In this document: one piece after another, positions 9,373 to 20,103 of the stretch
How the letters are laid out: each line of letters opens with the position of its first letter
Numbering within the stretch: position 1 is the stretch's first letter
Source: Elysia marginata
Taxonomy: Eukaryota > Mollusca > Gastropoda > Plakobranchidae
Length of the DNA: 29,775 bases
NCBI GenBank assembly: GCA_019649035.1
Contig: BMAT01007879.1
Location: 2,344 to 32,118, forward strand
Direction of reading: 5' to 3'
Translations under genes and position numbers: made by a program
The notes under the pieces: generated by a model
What the model saw: the letters and a program-made list of their open reading frames with translations, nothing else
Database searches by the model: none
Told to the model about the DNA's origin: nothing

Positions 9373-10637
9373 CTTAAATGATTTTCATCTAAACGTAAGT
9401 TAGCACCTTTGCCCGTGAGCCAATTTTTGTCTGAATTTTGTAATTAATTTTGTGCAAAATGGATGTGCTCCAAATCCAACTCCATACTAAATTTTTTGTT
9501 CAAAATTCTTTTTTTTCATTGAATTTTGTAATCTGTTTTCTTTATTGATAAAATAACGAAATCTTTCTAAAATCTTCCATAGCCGAATATCTAAATTGAT
9601 ACTGTAGGTTTTTTTTAATAGAACCGGTATGCAGTTTTGATGTGCAAAAATTATCTTTTTCCTAATTAAACAATAGAGACAGAAACAGCCAAAACATAAC
9701 TGGTTGAAAAGGTTTCAGGTACGGTAGCTAGTAGTGAATTAAATAAATTGAAGAAACATGTATTTTTTAAAATATGTGTGCCTTTGGTTGTGAGTGTCAA
9801 AGCTATCTTTAGCGAAGGGTTTAGACTCCGCAAAGTGGTGGTAATTTAATTTGATCATTTTCACTTTCAGCCTTAACGCCTTCTTCAGTCCACTGCTAAC
9901 AAACTTAAACACCTTTTAATAAGTCATCATCACCGCCTTTCTTATCCTGGGGATGCTTATAGGTGACCAACAAATGCTTTACATCTACATGTACATGTAC
10001 CTGTTTTTGAAGGGTTAATTTATCTTTTTGACAATAGATCATGCATGTCCGTATTTTTCTATCCTCTTCCGTGACCCTTCTTTATGTGACCCCAGGTCTT
10101 CTTTGAAATCTTTTCTTTTAAGGGGGTTCCATTCCAAAACTTTTATTGTGATCAGTTTTCTTGCTTTCTGACTTTCTGACTATATCATTAGTGATACTAC
10201 ATTTTTGCCACTTTGAGATTGCGTTTCACAGAAGACATTTCTCATTTCAGGATTATCTGATGATTCGAAATAACGTAGCGATAACTTTATAGAGTCTTCC
10301 TTCTACTACCACGGCAAGGCTAAAAAATGTTTAAAAAAAATAAAAACCAATTTAAACAAAGACAGTAAAAAAGCAGTCTTCTTATAATGGGGTCTTTATT
10401 GTTGCCGTCAAAATTTTGGTACATGTATAAGATTTTTCTTGAATTTTATTTTTACCACCAAATTTGTAAAGCATTCCCCCTTTTAAACCATTCTTGATTT
10501 TTGCATTCCTTTAAATAAAAGTTTTGTAATTTGAAGCCATGGCTTTATTTCATTTTGAAAGATTAAGAGCGTGCTAAAAAGGGTAAATCGATAATATTTT
10601 TTTCTCATCAATATCGTCACTGGGTTTCGTTTTTGTC
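9373..10637. other. AT-rich intergenic, no gene seen
   Basis: No supported coding sequence on either strand. TACATGTACATGTAC is at 9986-10000. The rest is unremarkable AT-rich sequence. Confidence 0.4.
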
Positions 10638-10712
10638 TTGCCGTACTGGATGAACAACAGAACGACGAGCTGTGAGATACATAACTGTAACAGTAAGACC
10701 CGAGTTCAAATC
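10638..10712 (+). repeat. Possible tRNA-derived SINE head (A-box and B-box like)
   Basis: TTGCCGTACTGG (10638-10649) matches 10 of 12 positions of the Pol III A-box consensus. GAGTTCAAATC (10702-10712) is a good B-box. The spacing is within the range seen in tRNA-derived elements. The sequence does not fold into a cloverleaf, so it is not a functional tRNA. The body and tail of a SINE were not delimited. Confidence 0.25.
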
Positions 10713-11994
10713 ACCTTACTATGAAGGAGCAGCAGATTATCTCCTACTTTCTCTGGCTAGTTAAACCTATTTTTCCCTCGCTAGAAGTCCATGTCGTTTC
10801 TAAAACTTATTTGAAAGTTATTTTTAGGCATCAATAAAACAAACACATTGCACCTCAATACTTCTTGCCGTTTTATACCTATTAACCTTCATAATCATAG
10901 TTTAAATAAATCAACGTTCCATTAATGTGTTGTCTGTTTCTGCTGCCATACTATTTACCTAATGATCATCCATTTAAGTTTGTGGAGGTCACTAACGGTT
11001 TCTAGAAAAAAAGTTAACAAAATTGATCCCCTCGTGCTTTAGCTTTGTCCTAGTTGAAGTACCTGTTTTACGAACAAATAAGTAGGGGATAGATCGTTTA
11101 AACATTTAAAAACATATCAGGCAATTTTAAAAATTAATGCAGGATTTTACCGCCAGCCAGTGTCGCTCTTTCAGTATGTACATGCTGTGATTTATCAAAT
11201 TTTGATCTACGAGTTATTATCGGCTGCTTTGTTTTTTACCCTTTGAAGTCTATCTATTAGATACATGTACTTTGATGGTCATTACAAATGGGAATTACAG
11301 TAGCCCAAACTGCTGCTTATTAAAGAATGTAGAAGTACATAACATATACATGTACATCTAGTTGAGTAGTACAGTCATGAATTAGTTCCCGAATTTTCCC
11401 AACATTTTAAAGGAGATATTGGTATTTTTTAAAACATGTTTGATATAGCTTTCCATACAAAAGCGGGCATCAAAGTGAAAACGAAGGTCCTTAACATTGT
11501 CCACTGTAAATTTAGTCATTCTTTTCTCACTTACATTACCGCTACCGGACTATAAAAAAAACGCAGAACATATCAATGAGAATTTAGATATTAAGCCGCT
11601 TGGCTATCTATACTTAAATCGCTTGCGGATACGGCACCATACCCACTCTACGTTTTTCTTTCAATGACAGGTCAAAGTAATAGGTCTACATGAAATTTTT
11701 ATGAGCAAGGTATCGCTTAAAATGAAGGTTCCAAAGGCTGTTACAGCCGAGGGTTGATACTTTCCAATTATAATTTTTTATATACTCTCAAGCAAAAGAA
11801 AAATAATTTACATCTGGACACCTATATTCAAATCTGAAAACAATATCTGATATAGAATCTAGGCCTAATCCAGATTTAAATTGAATTTTTTCATCTGACT
11901 CATTAATTGCGTCTCCTAGCCTAGATCTACACTTAGGTACACTGCACGATTCCCCTTTGTCCAGCTTTAAATTCAAAACAATAGTTATGCTTAC
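10713..11994. other. Intergenic or intron sequence, no gene seen
   Basis: No convincing coding sequence. A 69-codon open frame on the - strand (11788-11997) begins at an ATG fused to a strong donor-like GTAAGC, so it reads more like intron than protein. TAGGCCTA occurs at 11860-11867. Confidence 0.35.
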
Positions 11995-12019
11995 CATGTT
12001 TTTTCCAGTTTACTGGCAT
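11995..12019 (-). CDS. Speculative 25-nt first coding exon with a strong donor
   Basis: On the - strand an ATG at 12019-12017 begins MPVNWKKH and runs 25 nt to CATG|GTAAGC, a near-consensus donor. The upstream - strand sequence (12020-12240) is richer in G+C and could be 5'UTR. No matching downstream exon or promoter was identified, so this rests on the donor and local composition only. Confidence 0.15.
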
Positions 12020-12119
12020 TTTCTTCTGATGTCGGAAATCAAGAAAAGAACGGCCTTGTTTGTTGGATAACAATGAAGTTCGAGATGACAAACTCCTGCA
12101 ATGCATCACACGATCTGAT

Positions 12120-12800
12120 TCTCCCCAAAATTAGAAAACTGTCTAGTGAGGAAATCTACGGAAAAATCGGAACCGAATGGAATTTCGGGCGATCTGAGGG
12201 AAAAAGAGACCTTCAGGAATTACGACACTAAGTCTTGGCACGCAAGGCCTAGGCCTATGCCCTAAGGCCAAAACAGAAGAAAACATGACATGTGGAGTCA
12301 AAAATGGCGCCTAAATCTAGGTTTAATACAGACTCTAGATCAATATATCTACTGGTATTCGATCGAACGCTCTAAAAATTGCGTTCCATTTTTCATTCTA
12401 ATACCATTTCAGATACATGTAGGCCTAACCCACCTTTAATGAATAACTTGTATCATGATTAAATTTTATAAAACTCATTGTACCGGTATATTTAGCATAC
12501 GATACATATATATAATAATCACAAAAATGAAATACATGTATATAAAAATGGAAAATTTATCAAGATTCCATCGAGTCAGAATCCTCGAAAACGATACCAG
12601 CAAGGCTGTCCGTTAGGGAAAAATAAACCTTTAAACTTGACACGCAAAGCCTAGGCTCTAAGATAAAAACAGAAGAAAGTATGACACACAGAGTCTACAA
12701 TGGTGAAAAATACCACCCAAAACCTAAGCTAGATCTGGGGCTAATTCAGACTCTTCATCAAGATATCTTCTATTATCTAGCACTAAATCTAGGTCATCTA
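12120..12800 (+). repeat. Diverged ~260-bp direct duplication (two copies, offset ~402 bp)
   Basis: Copy 1 spans about 12120-12365 and copy 2 about 12540-12800. Anchor words are CACGCAAGGCCTAGGC (from 12239) against CACGCAAAGCCTAGGC (from 12641), then CAGAAGAAA, GAGTC, and CAGACTC...ATCAA in the same order. Copy 1 contains the end of a 52-codon + strand open frame (12073-12231) that copy 2 does not preserve, so that frame is not treated as a gene. Confidence 0.5.
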
Positions 12801-13352
12801 AATTGAGTTCTACTTCTAGATGTAAGTTAAATTGTTAGACTCTTAATCTAGATTTTAGATCTAAATCTGACCTAAACTCTACACAATTTAACAAAGCAGG
12901 TAAAACTATTAATTTTTGTGTGTATGCGTGTTCTTCTGCCTACAACTGCTAGGCAAAGAGTGTGAAAATTGTACCTCTCCTTCATTACTCCTTGAAATGT
13001 TAAAATTTTAAAACGAAAAATTCCAAAAACTCAAGTTTGAAAAATTAATCGCTTTGTCGAAACTTTCAATCCGAACAGCTAATTTCTTTTCTCTGTAGTA
13101 CTCTATATAATTTAAATCACTCAAAAGTACAAATTTATAATTTCTAAACTCTTAACATTCTAATTCATACACCAATAAAGTTCTCTCCTAGACTCAAATT
13201 AGACTGAAGAAATAATGTAGATTAATTTGAAGTCCCAAGTTACATCTACCATGAGCATAAAAAAACCCATATAATATTGACTGTAGGCTTATACTCCCAT
13301 TTTGTAGGTCTAGCTTAAAAATCTATGTCATGCAGGCTTACAGTACTTTTCT
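12801..13352. other. AT-rich sequence downstream of the receptor gene, no gene seen
   Basis: A TCTAGA/AGATCT-rich patch lies at about 12780-12870. Nothing coding is supported. Confidence 0.4.
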
Positions 13353-13358
13353 TTTATT
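13353..13358 (-). terminator. Candidate polyadenylation signal of the receptor gene
   Basis: TTTATT on the + strand reads AATAAA on the - strand, about 245 nt past the receptor stop codon. The position suits a 3'UTR end. The hexamer is common in AT-rich DNA, so this is only a candidate. Confidence 0.3.
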
Positions 13359-13602
13359 TATGTGCATCTCTCTTAATCTCAATTAAGTCCATGTATATTA
13401 AAATACAAAACATTGTTGAAAAAATACGCTTTTTAAGGTGCATCGATTCTCTAAACAATTTGTCATGGTGAAGAGAAAATAAGTGAGAAGTATTGTTTTA
13501 AAAAAAGTCATTTTTCAGGCAACACCAGCATGTTTTGAAAAAACTGGTCAGGGAATTTGAAACAATAGCTGCATTGAGCAAGGGCCTCTTGTGTGTTTCA
13601 AC

Positions 13603-14721
13603 CTATGCCGACTTTCTGGAGAATAAACTAAGAAAAGTTTCCCTGTACCTTGAGTTGAAATTGTAGTGAACTAATATGTTGATGGACGCGTTTAAGTAAC
13701 TAAAAGTGAAGGCTATTTGACTACCGTATGCGTATACGTATGCTTTCCTTCTTCCGGGCATCATCTCTGGATCAACAAGGCGCATGGTGGAGTTAAACTG
13801 GAAAGGCAGTTGAGAAAAAATAAATATTGCGCAGATCAGTGTGACAGATTGGATAACTTGTAAATCCTTTGCCGACAGCTTGTTTGACGTTTTCTCGTTT
13901 TGGCTGTTGGACTCTTTCACACTTTTCACAGTATCACGAATAGAAGTCGAGTTGTCATTACTAGAGGGAACGGTCTTTTTTTTGTTCTTCGGTCCGTGAG
14001 CCATGGCAGTCTGTGATGCTAAAGATTGTCGAAATCTTGAGGCTGCCAGAAGTTTGGTGACCAGGACTATAACGCAAGCTACAGCGATGATGTAAGCCAC
14101 CCAGGATACTATGTTTCTGTTGATTACATCAGAGGCAGTGAAAACTTGCGCAAAGTTGGGAGTATACACAATGGACAACCATGTAGTATTTGTTTGGGGT
14201 TTGGGTACCCAGTCGATGCGGAAAATGGACAGTACAGGTGCTCTTAAGCTTAGAGCAGCCAGGAACAATACACCGAGTATTATCAAAGTCCTGGTAATAG
14301 TAAACATTGACTTAAACAACAGAGGTCTGGCCACACAGGCGCATCTCACTAGTCCGAGAAACACCGACGTGAAAGAGGAAAAGTCATAGAAAATTTGACC
14401 ATACCAGTAAAAGGTTGTTCGCAATACGCTTGCATGAAAGGGCCACTCGTGATTAGGGAAGTGTTGATGTGTAAACCACACGACAATTGTTGGTGTGTTA
14501 AGTATCAAGGTGATGAGATCCGATATAGACAGGAACAATAGCGATACTGTAACATTGTCTTTAAAGCCTATCTTGAGAAACACCGTTATGTTTAGTGTGT
14601 TGGAAACTAGCCCAAAGAGCAGGGTGCAGGCCCATATATCGTAAAGAAATAACTGCAAAACTTGAAGTTCTTGGTAGAAAAGAGGAAGCTCCTCTCCAGG
14701 AGTATCCGTCAAGTTAGTCAT
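13603..14721 (-). CDS. Seven-transmembrane GPCR, class A-like, gastropod chemosensory-receptor type
   Basis: This intact 372-residue open frame in a single exon encodes a plasma-membrane receptor. Hydrophobic segments lie at about 26-50, 57-82, 100-125, 142-164, 203-225, 285-305 and 330-353. TM1 has GLVSNTLN. TM2 has LSISDL with the conserved Asp68. TM3 ends LVRCACVARPL, which aligns with DRYxxVxxPL, so Arg126 is kept while Asp and Tyr are replaced by Val and Cys. TM7 has NILVH (348-352) where NPxxY is usual, followed by a short helix-8-like YRETF tail. Asn3 (NLT) and Asn178 (NTT, second extracellular loop) are glycosylation candidates. The usual TM3-loop2 disulfide cysteines are absent. The third intracellular loop is long and Lys/Ser-rich. 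The start is the first in-frame ATG, with G at -3, and the paralogue begins at the same place. From memory the sequence resembles the chemosensory receptors expanded in sea slugs. The ligand is unknown. Confidence 0.9.
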   Translation of the reverse strand: MTNLTDTPGEELPLFYQELQVLQLFLYDIWACTLLFGLVSNTLNITVFLKIGFKDNVTVSLLFLSISDLITLILNTPTIVVWFTHQHFPNHEWPFHASVLRTTFYWYGQIFYDFSSFTSVFLGLVRCACVARPLLFKSMFTITRTLIILGVLFLAALSLRAPVLSIFRIDWVPKPQTNTTWLSIVYTPNFAQVFTASDVINRNIVSWVAYIIAVACVIVLVTKLLAASRFRQSLASQTAMAHGPKNKKKTVPSSNDNSTSIRDTVKSVKESNSQNEKTSNKLSAKDLQVIQSVTLICAIFIFSQLPFQFNSTMRLVDPEMMPGRRKAYVYAYGSQIAFTFSYLNASINILVHYNFNSRYRETFLSLFSRKSA

Positions 14722-14808
14722 GGCGAAAGCGCAGGATAGTTTACAACAGCGAAATCTTGTTTATGTGACAGACGAGGATCGAGACGCTTTTTTTTCTTTT
14801 AGAGCTTC

Positions 14809-14832
14809 CTGAAATAAATAGAAAGAAAGACC
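14809..14832 (-). other. 3' splice acceptor of a probable 5'UTR intron of the receptor gene
   Basis: Read on the - strand, a pyrimidine-rich tract ends TATTTATTTCAG|GAAG, with the exon starting at 14808, 87 nt before the ATG at 14721. The paralogue has an equally good acceptor at nearly the same offset, which supports its use. A candidate donor, AAGG|GTAAGTAC, lies at 16568-16561, giving a possible 1.76-kb intron; the donor choice is a guess. Confidence 0.45.
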
Positions 14833-15379
14833 ACATATATTTATTCAAATTTTATGCTACCAAGTAGAGCTGTACATTCATCTATTTTATCTAGGACCCT
14901 TCTAGGTCGCATGAACAATGCACAGAAAGGGAACCGAAAAACTAATAAAGTTTTCCGTTTTAGTAAAGGTCTTTCTTATCTTGACCGTTTCAATATTTTT
15001 AGTGTGTGGATGATGGGAAAGGGTACCAGGGATAGTCAGAATACGGTAAGTGAAACTAAACCTTGAGCGCTCCAACGATGGATCCTAAATCAAGGGGCAC
15101 ATTATTTTTGGCTTGAAAGAGACCGTAACATGCGCCTGATACATGCATCATGAGCAAAGTTGGTTATGGTTCATGCAATGCGCTTCTATCATAGGGTGGC
15201 GACTCCGGGCTTCTCGACATTACTCAGTTTACTGTAACATTATTACTAGATCTACCTTGTTTTCTTGTTTTTCCAGGCAACATTCAACTCGATTCATGGA
15301 TGATAGGAGGCGCAGTATCTCGAACGTTCAGTGATAATAATAGCCTAGAGCTTTGTTTAGCGATTTTATTCAATAATTA
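14833..15379. other. Presumed intron or intergenic sequence, no gene seen
   Basis: If the 5'UTR intron is real, this stretch lies inside it. Open frames on the + strand (14854-15066, 15143-15334) show no recognisable domain or coding bias. Confidence 0.35.
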
Positions 15380-16187
15380 TTAACCAGTCGTATTACTATA
15401 ATGAAAAGTATTTGCGGGCGCACCGATCTTTGATGCCGACTTTGCTTTAAGTTTAACCCTTTCTGTGTTTTTGATCTTTGACAAAACGTCTGAGATTTCA
15501 CCAGTTGCACCATGGGCTTGCACATGTATGTCCTCTTTGTCTACCATTGTTATTCCTTTTCTGACTCTTACGTTGCTTTTCTTAAGAAACATCAAAGCTG
15601 CATCTCATAAGCCTATTTTGAAAAAAAAAATATATATACTTATGACGCCAGTGGGATGGTTTTGTCCGGATTTTTAACCATTTTTGTCTTGAATTAGCTT
15701 CATCATATCCCTGCTGTGGTCGTCTCCTCGAAAACGTTCTTGGAACTCGTCTTCGGCCAAGCTGCATTACTTCAAAACGAGCTACCTTTTCTGTATCTTA
15801 TATGGTGGCTTTGATTTCGTTCGTGGTTGTAGACATTTAGAGTTTTCCCTCTCAGGTGCAGAGCCCAATCGGACTGATTCTAGCCATTGACACTTGTATA
15901 CTTCTTTATAATCGGAGAGGGCTGCGGTACGGTAGTACCTACTAACTTCTAACATGCTAAATCACCTCGGATAAAGCTGGTGAAGTCACTTGCAAAGTGA
16001 TGTTATCAGATCGGAAAGTTCCTGGTTATGTCTACTCTGATTCACACGGTGAGAGCCCCTTTCTTCATCTCTTCTTCAAGCTGTTTATCTGCATACCTTC
16101 GGAACTCTTCTCCGTGCATTCCCATTTTATGCTTCAGCTTTCGTCAACTTTGGAAATAATGTTTGTCGACACCAGCCATCTTGTTTT
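15380..16187 (-). pseudogene. Cluster of coding-like fragments, family not recognised
   Basis: Several - strand segments look protein-like but do not join in one frame. From upstream to downstream: MAGVDKHYFQ (starting about 16180); MGMHGEEFRRYADKQLEEEM continuing KKGALTV (starting about 16130); LAEDEFQERFRGDDHSRDMM continuing KLIQDKN (about 15760-15678); and a 69-residue basic segment starting MFLKKSNVRV and ending at TAA near 15380. All are hydrophilic and rich in Glu, Lys and Arg, and the G+C content rises here. They could be small exons of one gene or a decayed copy. No domain was identified, and splice joints were not established beyond isolated AG|GT words. Confidence 0.2.
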
Positions 16188-16194
16188 ATACTAA

Positions 16195-16996
16195 AGTGCG
16201 TTTGCCTACTCTAGATAGGTTTTACAGACAGGACTGCTGCTGCTAGTGCTACGGCCACTCGTCGAATAGACAAGATTATAATAATTATATTGAAGAGATA
16301 CTCTGGACTGGGTTTCTATATTCTAGCCCAACATATTTCTGTAGGCTTACCACACATATTTGTGACCTTTCTTTAAAACCTTTCTTTGATGCATTACGAC
16401 AACTTCAAAATAACTCAGGAAGCACTTTTTCTTTCAGATTGGCGCAGTTGCTAGATTTAGTATAAAACATTAACAAATATGGCTCAATATGGACCCAATA
16501 AGACGCAAATCCTGAGATGAGTTCATTTGGTTGATACTTTTTCAGTTTACCATTCAGTTAGTACTTACCCTTGCGTTCTACCTATGTATTAAATCTGCAG
16601 TCTACCCGACTAGGTTTTTAGGCAGTGAAATATCTTGTAATAATGTAGTGCACTGATTAAACAGTATCGTTGATCTTATATGCGTTCATGTGCATTAATT
16701 GGCAATGAGCAGTTGGAAACTCGTATAAAGTACTATAGTTTACATTTACAAAAAGTTCAACGCTACAAACAATCACTTTTTATTTTAAGTTTTATACCTG
16801 AAGAGTACTAACAATGTTTTAAGGCTTAACAACTAAGAGAATATTTTTAGGTAGAAAAAGTTGTTTAACAAAGGGCACCGAAAAGAATAACTTGTATTGT
16901 GTTCGCCAACACGGTTCATACAATTTTACTTATTTTATAACCCTAGGCACAGTTACCTGTAATGCTTAATAATGGTCAAATACTCCATAGATTTAA
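16195..16996. other. AT-rich intergenic, no gene seen
   Basis: Nothing coding is supported. The stretch contains the donor-like GTAAGTAC on the - strand (16568-16561) noted for the receptor 5'UTR intron. Confidence 0.4.
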
Positions 16997-17130
16997 GACG
17001 GTGAGAGAGAAAGAGAGGGGGAGAGAAAGAGACAGACAGACAGGCAGAAAGGGAGACAGAGAGGAAGCAGGAGAGATATGACAGATATAAACAGAGTGAA
17101 AGTGACCAAAGAAGTTAGGGAGAGAGAGAC
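16997..17130 (+). repeat. Purine-rich low-complexity tract (GA/GACA)
   Basis: An imperfect run of GAGA and GACAGACAGG with interruptions forms a nearly all-purine + strand. The leucine/serine-rich frame on the opposite strand is a by-product of it. Confidence 0.7.
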
Positions 17131-18563
17131 ATCTAAAGCGAAAGCTGCCAAAACATATGGCCAAGAGAGAAAAAGATGTTCGGTAAATTATTATTACACC
17201 TTGAAAACCTGCGTTTTTTTAAAGACAATGGTAATAGATTAGTTCGGAGACTTTAACCTGTGAGCAACTGACAAATGAGAAGACGGTCATTGAGGTAGAA
17301 AATTTGTTACTGCACCCATCTGGTTCTCACTTAGGCAGAGTTGGAGTTTCCATTAGGGTTAGTTTTTTTTACAAAGCGTTAAAATGTCCAATAGATCAGT
17401 AAATTTGTCTTTCAGTTATATAGCCTTACGCGGATTTATCTTGTGAATGTGAGCGCAGAACTTCGAGAAATGATGCAGACACTCTGCTGACAGCTCTCTT
17501 GCTTTGAAATAAACTTTACGAATCTCGCACTAATAGAGACTAAACCATTGGTTGAGTGTTGAACATTTTATGCACTCATTCAAAGACTAGAGTATGGATT
17601 TAATATACATGAATTATCATAGAGTATAACAGCAGACGCACCCGCAAAATGTAATTATATGGTAGTAACAAGATTCTTAATTATGATAGCTATCGATGGG
17701 AAGATAATTACCAGTATTACTTACTATTCTGCATCCCTCTTTTCCTCAACCAAAATAAAAATTACGTGGTTTTTTTTAAATTAACTAATTCGAACTAATA
17801 ATTCAACTCTCTTAATCATTACACAAACGAGTTATGTGTCTTGCGAATAAAATGTAATTCTCATGCTCGTAATAAGGTAAAATAGTATCAAGAAAAAATA
17901 GTGCCATGAAATCTGCAATTTTGATTTTTTTTTGGTGTTTACACATTACTCATTAAATGAATGATTAGACATACCTTAACGTATTTTAATTAGCCTGTAT
18001 AAGGGGCATTGTAAGAGCTCATCTTTTTACCAATTATTATCTAATACGCATAGTAGGCCTAATGTGTGCATCGCTTTAATCAATTTTGTGTGCACTGACT
18101 CCCTCTCTCATTTATAAAACTGACAACATCATCTAAAATCTAATTAACGAGTTGATACGCGTTTTTTTAACCCAAGGTAAAAATTGCATAGAAGTCATAA
18201 TAATTATCTTATAATGTATTTAATAAGCTTCCTGGTTCTACTCAGCCACACAAGGAAGTTGAAGGGTTATTAACTTTCAAAAATAAGCCACTAAAGTTAG
18301 CCATGCGCCACGCCCTTAGACCTAAGCAGTCTGTGATATTTTTATGTTATCGAGATAAGATGGATTTTAATTGGAGGCTGTCTTGGAAGTGTGTCTATGT
18401 GTAGGTGTGTGGGCAAGGAGAGGAATGATAAATTTATACATTCATTCGCATAATTAAAGGAGCCAACTCAAAATCATTTTCTTCCTAACAGTATGCAATC
18501 TTTGACTTGAAAAGTTTAGACTGAGGAGCCAAAAAGAATAAAAAATTCATTACTTTAAGTTTG
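17131..18563. other. AT-rich intergenic, no gene seen
   Basis: No supported coding sequence or repeat, apart from TAGGCCTA at 18054-18061. The stretch ends at the assembly gap. Confidence 0.4.
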
Positions 18564-18605
18564 NNNNNNNNNNNNNNNNNNNNNNNNNNNNNNNNNNNNN
18601 NNNNN
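18564..18605. other. Assembly gap (42 N)
   Basis: This is a run of 42 undetermined bases. The true length of the missing sequence is unknown. Confidence 0.99.
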
Positions 18606-18760
18606 AAGGATTTCCGTCCGAAGCGCGTGCATAGTCTGATCTGCCGCTGTTATTTTGACTAACAGGTCTTACCATTTTTTCCTCTGCCGTTTGAATCTCA
18701 TTGGCAAGTGCTGTTATTTTTTTTAAACATAATATTATCGAATATGATTTTGTCTATTTA
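18606..18760 (-). CDS. Truncated coding-like fragment cut by the assembly gap
   Basis: On the - strand an open frame of roughly 50 codons runs into the gap without a stop. It contains ITALANEIQTAEEKM followed by a Ser/Asn/Arg-rich stretch (RSDYARASDG). Composition and codon use look more protein-like than the surrounding AT-rich DNA. A donor-like ATG|GTAAGA lies inside it, so it could also be an exon ending at that ATG. The family is unknown. Confidence 0.2.
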
Positions 18761-19612
18761 ATATCACTATATCTTTTAAACTGTTGTTGGAAACATATTA
18801 TCAACCTTTAGGTCTCACGTTGGGGAGTTGCTTAATGGGAAGCAATAGCGAAGACTTTATCCATTCCGCACCCAATGATCTGGGTTATTCATCCAAAATC
18901 CTCTGTTTCTGTTCACGACGTGCTAGTTTGTCTGGTGTAAGCGTTAAGCAAAATTGAGAGCGAATTATGATGTGTTCTTGGTCAATAAGATTTCTGACGA
19001 TGATGGAAAAGATGAAAATTAAGAGGAAAAATTGTAACACAGATGTGGTATGATCTTTTATGATGTCAATGGACAAATTGCCTGCGTCCTAGAAAATTAT
19101 GACTGTAGCGAGCAATGGGAAACCGGTACCTTATACCATTCGTACCGCTTCTTTTTTTATACTTATGATTTTCTGTATTATTTTTATAACTAAATAACGT
19201 CAGATCCACACCAAAACACAGTCTTTCTGACTGATTTCTGTGCCTTGTTGCTGAGCATGTATGGCATCGTATTTTTAACACGCTGAAACCGCCTATAAAC
19301 ACCATTTAAGTTTAGTAATTAAATACTAGAATATCATGAAGTCTTTAGTGAATGACTTTGGGAATTTTTCCCTCAAGAGTTTGACTACCATTATATGCAG
19401 GAAAGTCGTAATATTTAGAAACAGTGAGGCCCGGTTTGGGGTCACTACCTAGACGACTGTTGCGAATGTAAACAACATAATGTCATTTTTCAATGTTACA
19501 GTATTATTTGTTTGCTTTTGTTTTTTTATTGACAAATAGAGATCAGGGCGTTACAAGGGCCAGAAAGAGGACAGAGGCCAGTTTTACATGTTGTTTCAGT
19601 AATAATGAGAGA
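18761..19612. other. Intergenic, no convincing gene
   Basis: A 63-codon - strand frame (18885-19076) has one hydrophobic segment and a basic end, and a 79-codon - strand frame (19066-19305) overlaps it. Neither shows a recognisable domain, good start context or splice partners. Confidence 0.3.
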
Positions 19613-19613
19613 A

Positions 19614-19633
19614 GATAAGATAAGATAAGATAA
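19614..19633 (+). repeat. GATAA microsatellite, four exact copies
   Basis: Four exact GATAA units are present, at the start of the simple-repeat block. Confidence 0.85.
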
Positions 19634-19700
19634 TTCTCTATTAACCCCCGTGTGGAAATTGTATCAACACACACACAATTTACATAACAAAGTATATAAT

Positions 19701-19805
19701 TAAAATAATAATAATAATGATAATGAGAATGAGAATAATAATAATAGTAATAATAATAATAATAATAATAACAACGATAATAATAAGAAGAAGGAGGAGG
19801 AGAAT
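19701..19805 (+). repeat. Imperfect AAT/ATG/AAG microsatellite
   Basis: This imperfect AAT-rich trinucleotide run has GATAAT and GAGAAT variants and ends in AAG/GAG units. Confidence 0.85.
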
Positions 19806-19991
19806 AAAAGAGTATAAATATAAATATTGAAACATGGGATGTAAATATGTTCGATATGTATTTCAAAATGTGCGGTTTTAATATGGTGTGAATGATATGA
19901 TCGTTTATGAATATAGGGGTTAAATATGGTCTAGGTATATCTAAATTAATAATACCATTTATGAAAATTATATGGATAACTTTAACGACAA

Positions 19992-19992
19992 G

Positions 19993-20044
<52 letters not shown>

Positions 20045-20103
20045 TGATAATAATAATAATAATAATTATAATAGTAAGAAGAAGAAGAAGAAGAAGAAAA
20101 AGA
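19992..20103 (+). repeat. AAT microsatellite passing into AAG
   Basis: A long AAT run, interrupted by GATGAT and ATTATAATAG, passes directly into an AAG run. The Tyr- and Ile-rich open frames over 19543-20154 are artefacts of these repeats. Confidence 0.9.

Noticed and set aside
10681..10730. Possible functional tRNA around the B-box
   Set aside because: The T-arm cannot pair and no acceptor or anticodon stem forms; kept only as a SINE-like candidate.
14111..14389. 92-codon + frame inside the receptor gene (and its equivalent at 26333-26533)
   Set aside because: It is antisense to the receptor coding sequence and preserved only because the receptor is conserved.
16976..17164. Ser/Leu-rich minus frame with signal-peptide-like look
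   Set aside because: It is the complement of a GA-rich low-complexity tract.
19614..19633. CRISPR-like or regulatory GATA cluster
   Set aside because: Four contiguous GATAA units are a plain microsatellite, with no spacers; the organism is an animal.
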